Shown in pieces: positions 62,482 through 64,000 of a stretch of DNA of 64,000 nt. Origin of the DNA: JBAXTE01 sp037130365 (GTDB lineage Bacteria > Bacteroidota > Bacteroidia > Bacteroidales > WCHB1-69); NCBI GenBank assembly GCA_037130365.1, contig JBAXTE010000008.1:1-64000 (forward strand). The letters run 5' to 3'. The first letter of the stretch is position 1. Each line of letters opens with the position of its first letter. The notes beneath the pieces were generated by a model. The model searched no databases. It saw only the letters and a list, made by a program, of their open reading frames with translations, and was not told where the DNA came from. The position numbers and the translations under genes were made by a program.

Positions 62482-62826
62482 ATGGTATCTAAAGAATTAC
62501 TTAAAGGATCACTGAAATCAATCATTCTAAAACTTTTATCCGATAATGGAAGAATGTATGGTTATGAGCTTACTCAGAAAATGGAAGTACTTTCTGATGG
62601 AAAAATCAAATTTACCGTAGGTGCACTTTATCCGATACTTCACAAACTTGAAAATGACGGTGTGGTTATCACTGAATCCGTAATAATCAATAACCGAGTT
62701 CGGATATATTACAAACTAACCAAAACTGGTGAAAGCACAGCACAAGAAAAAATTAAAGAGCTAAAAGAATTTATAGACACCATCGGGTTATTGATAAAAC
62801 CTGGTTTAAATGCCCAGTTATGCTAA
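62482..62826 (+). CDS. PadR-family transcriptional regulator
   Basis: 114-residue winged-helix repressor. KGSLKSIILKLLSDNGRMYGYELTQKME (8-35) and FTVGALYPILHKLENDGVVI (42-61) are the PadR recognition region (GxLYPxLxxLExxGxI); it is followed by a wing (VRIYYKLTKTGE) and a short C-terminal dimerisation helix. Its stop overlaps the downstream membrane-protein start by 7 nt, the usual PadR plus membrane-partner arrangement, so it probably represses its own operon. Confidence 0.9.
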   Translation: MVSKELLKGSLKSIILKLLSDNGRMYGYELTQKMEVLSDGKIKFTVGALYPILHKLENDGVVITESVIINNRVRIYYKLTKTGESTAQEKIKELKEFIDTIGLLIKPGLNAQLC

Positions 62827-64000
62827 GTCTTTCATGTGCCCAAATTGAAATCATTGCTTCCAATGTGTATAAAGCAGGTATAACTTTACCTCATTTGCAG
62901 GGCGAATTGATTGACCACATCTGCTGTCAAGTTGAAGAACTGATAAGAAAAGGGATGGATTTTGAACAAGCCTACGATTCTATAAAGCATACAATCGGTG
63001 TAAGAGAACTAAAGAAGGTTCAGGAAGACACCATTTTATTAATCGATAAAAAATATACAATCATGAAAACAACAATGAATGTGTTCGGAATTCTGTCCTT
63101 AGGTCTTATTGCCATTGGGACAATTTTTAAACTTATACACTGGAATAATGGAACTTTCTTTTTTTTAATTGGCTTTCCACTTTTAGCAGGAGTCTTTTTC
63201 CCTTTATTAATTTGGGTGATGAAAAAAGAGTCAAAAATTAAGGGAAATTTACTTTTATATATTTCTGCTGGTATTGGTGGTATGGCCTTGATTTTAGGAA
63301 TTTTTAGCAAAATACTTCAGACGCCTTTTACTGAATTCCTTTTGATTACTGGATATCTCCTACTTGGAATAATCTTCCCAATACTTTTATTAACAAACTT
63401 GCTTAAAAAAACCACAGAAAAAAGAAAAAAAATCACATATATTATCGGCTGCTTTTCGATTGTGCTTTGTATAAGTGGTGATTTTTGCAAGTTCTTTCAC
63501 TTTCCTGGGGCTTTAATTATGCTACTTTTCGGATTTTTCTTTCTTACCGCCATCTTTTTCCCTATGTATGTATTCCATAATTATAAAGCAGATACTCATA
63601 TCAAACCAAATTTTGTTTTTTTAAGTATTGGATTGTGCTTCTTCAGCCTTTTTACCATATTGCTTGCAATTAGCACTTCAAAAGATGAAATAGCTGATTT
63701 TATAACCATTAATACTGGAATTAACAGCAATAAAGTATTTATTGAAAATCGAAATAAGGAGTTATATAAAAATCTTGCTAAAATCGAAATAAATAGTGAT
63801 TCAATTGATAAAGCCACAATCCAATCTTTTCGTATATATACAACAGAACTAAAGAATTACATCCACCAGTTAAAAATTGACATGATTGTGATGTGTGATG
63901 AAATAACGAAGACAGAAGCTGAAAAGGTGATTGAAAATCCAATCTTATTTAAAGAAAAGGGTGACCGTAAAAATTATTTTGAATTGTTTTTTCCAAATAA
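62820..64000 (+). CDS. PadR-associated membrane protein with GldL-like FK-x-x-H-W/F-P-G repeats (3' end beyond window)
   Basis: Open from ATG 62820 to the window end (393 codons visible, no stop). The N-terminal ~65 residues form a helical domain (ELIDHICCQVEELIRKGMDFEQAYDSI) like the permease-prefix domain of PadR-linked membrane proteins. Then three repeats of two TM helices joined by a motif: GTIFKLIHWNNGTF (~100-113), GIFSKILQTPFTEF (~160-173) and GDFCKFFHFPGALI (~220-233), similar to the FKxxHWPGA motif of GldL. A last TM (~265-287) precedes a helical soluble region. Function unknown; a sensor or channel is inferred. Confidence 0.8.
   Translation, partial: MLSLSCAQIEIIASNVYKAGITLPHLQGELIDHICCQVEELIRKGMDFEQAYDSIKHTIGVRELKKVQEDTILLIDKKYTIMKTTMNVFGILSLGLIAIGTIFKLIHWNNGTFFFLIGFPLLAGVFFPLLIWVMKKESKIKGNLLLYISAGIGGMALILGIFSKILQTPFTEFLLITGYLLLGIIFPILLLTNLLKKTTEKRKKITYIIGCFSIVLCISGDFCKFFHFPGALIMLLFGFFFLTAIFFPMYVFHNYKADTHIKPNFVFLSIGLCFFSLFTILLAISTSKDEIADFITINTGINSNKVFIENRNKELYKNLAKIEINSDSIDKATIQSFRIYTTELKNYIHQLKIDMIVMCDEITKTEAEKVIENPILFKEKGDRKNYFELFFPN

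Overview
This AT-rich window comes from a member of the Bacteroidota, most likely a gliding or type IX secretion (T9SS) lineage near the Flavobacteriia. The evidence is several proteins with T9SS type A C-terminal sorting domains (YPNP... start, KxIxN end), a GldD gliding lipoprotein, Bacteroidota-restricted families (GSCFA, DUF4175 next to ybeY/mnmG), TAnnTTTG -7 promoter boxes and no strong Shine-Dalgarno sequences. No rRNA, CRISPR array, intact insertion sequence or prophage was seen.

Layout. 1-5.2 kb: plus-strand T9SS cargo genes that look partly decayed; a metzincin/beta-helix gene is cut by an in-frame TAG. 5.3-16.5 kb: a minus-strand housekeeping block transcribed rpiB, 4Fe-4S protein, DUF4175 protein, anti-sigma-like ATPase, ybeY, mnmG, large histidine kinase. 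16.5-19.6 kb: a switch in gene direction around a very AT-rich gap with DnaA-box-like 9-mers, then nadA and a MORN-repeat gene, then a second gap with DnaA boxes. Three perfect 16-bp parS sites lie at 9.1, 11.1 and 19.6 kb, so this is probably the replication-origin neighbourhood. 19.6-21.2 kb: corA and gldD. 21.5-27.6 kb: EamA exporter, tRNA-Arg(CCU) with a broken second copy of its 3' half, sufBCD and a lipoprotein. 27.7-35.4 kb: a minus-strand envelope/secreted cluster plus an aminotransferase. This cluster separates sufBCD from sufS at 35.5 kb. 36.9-40.4 kb: outer-membrane barrel, ubiX, YfhO-type membrane protein. 40.4-41.6 kb: 1.2 kb with no gene, full of inverted repeats. 41.6-46.2 kb: radical SAM enzyme, DUF502, cation/proton antiporter, glutaminyl cyclase. 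46.4-57.4 kb: subtilase, barrel, TPR protein, ssb, GSCFA, rplY (L25/Ctc), TIGR01777 epimerase, MsbA-like ABC transporter, M20 amidohydrolase and another barrel. 57.4-64 kb: tRNA-Arg(CCG), Wzx-type flippase, mutS, then a PadR regulator overlapping a multi-spanning membrane protein that runs off the window.

The main themes are Fe-S assembly (SufBCD, SufS) with Fe-S clients (NadA, radical SAM enzyme, 4Fe-4S protein), RNA maturation and modification (MnmG, YbeY), DNA maintenance (MutS, SSB, parS) and envelope/secretion. The most unusual observations are: (1) the amber-split T9SS metzincin; (2) the parS/DnaA-box origin region; (3) a tRNA 3'-half duplicate with a palindrome inserted in its T-loop; (4) a tRNA-Arg(CCG) in which the near-universal G19-C56 tertiary pair is replaced by A19-U56; (5) a 107-nt hierarchical hairpin between two minus-strand genes; (6) the 1.2-kb inverted-repeat-rich spacer.
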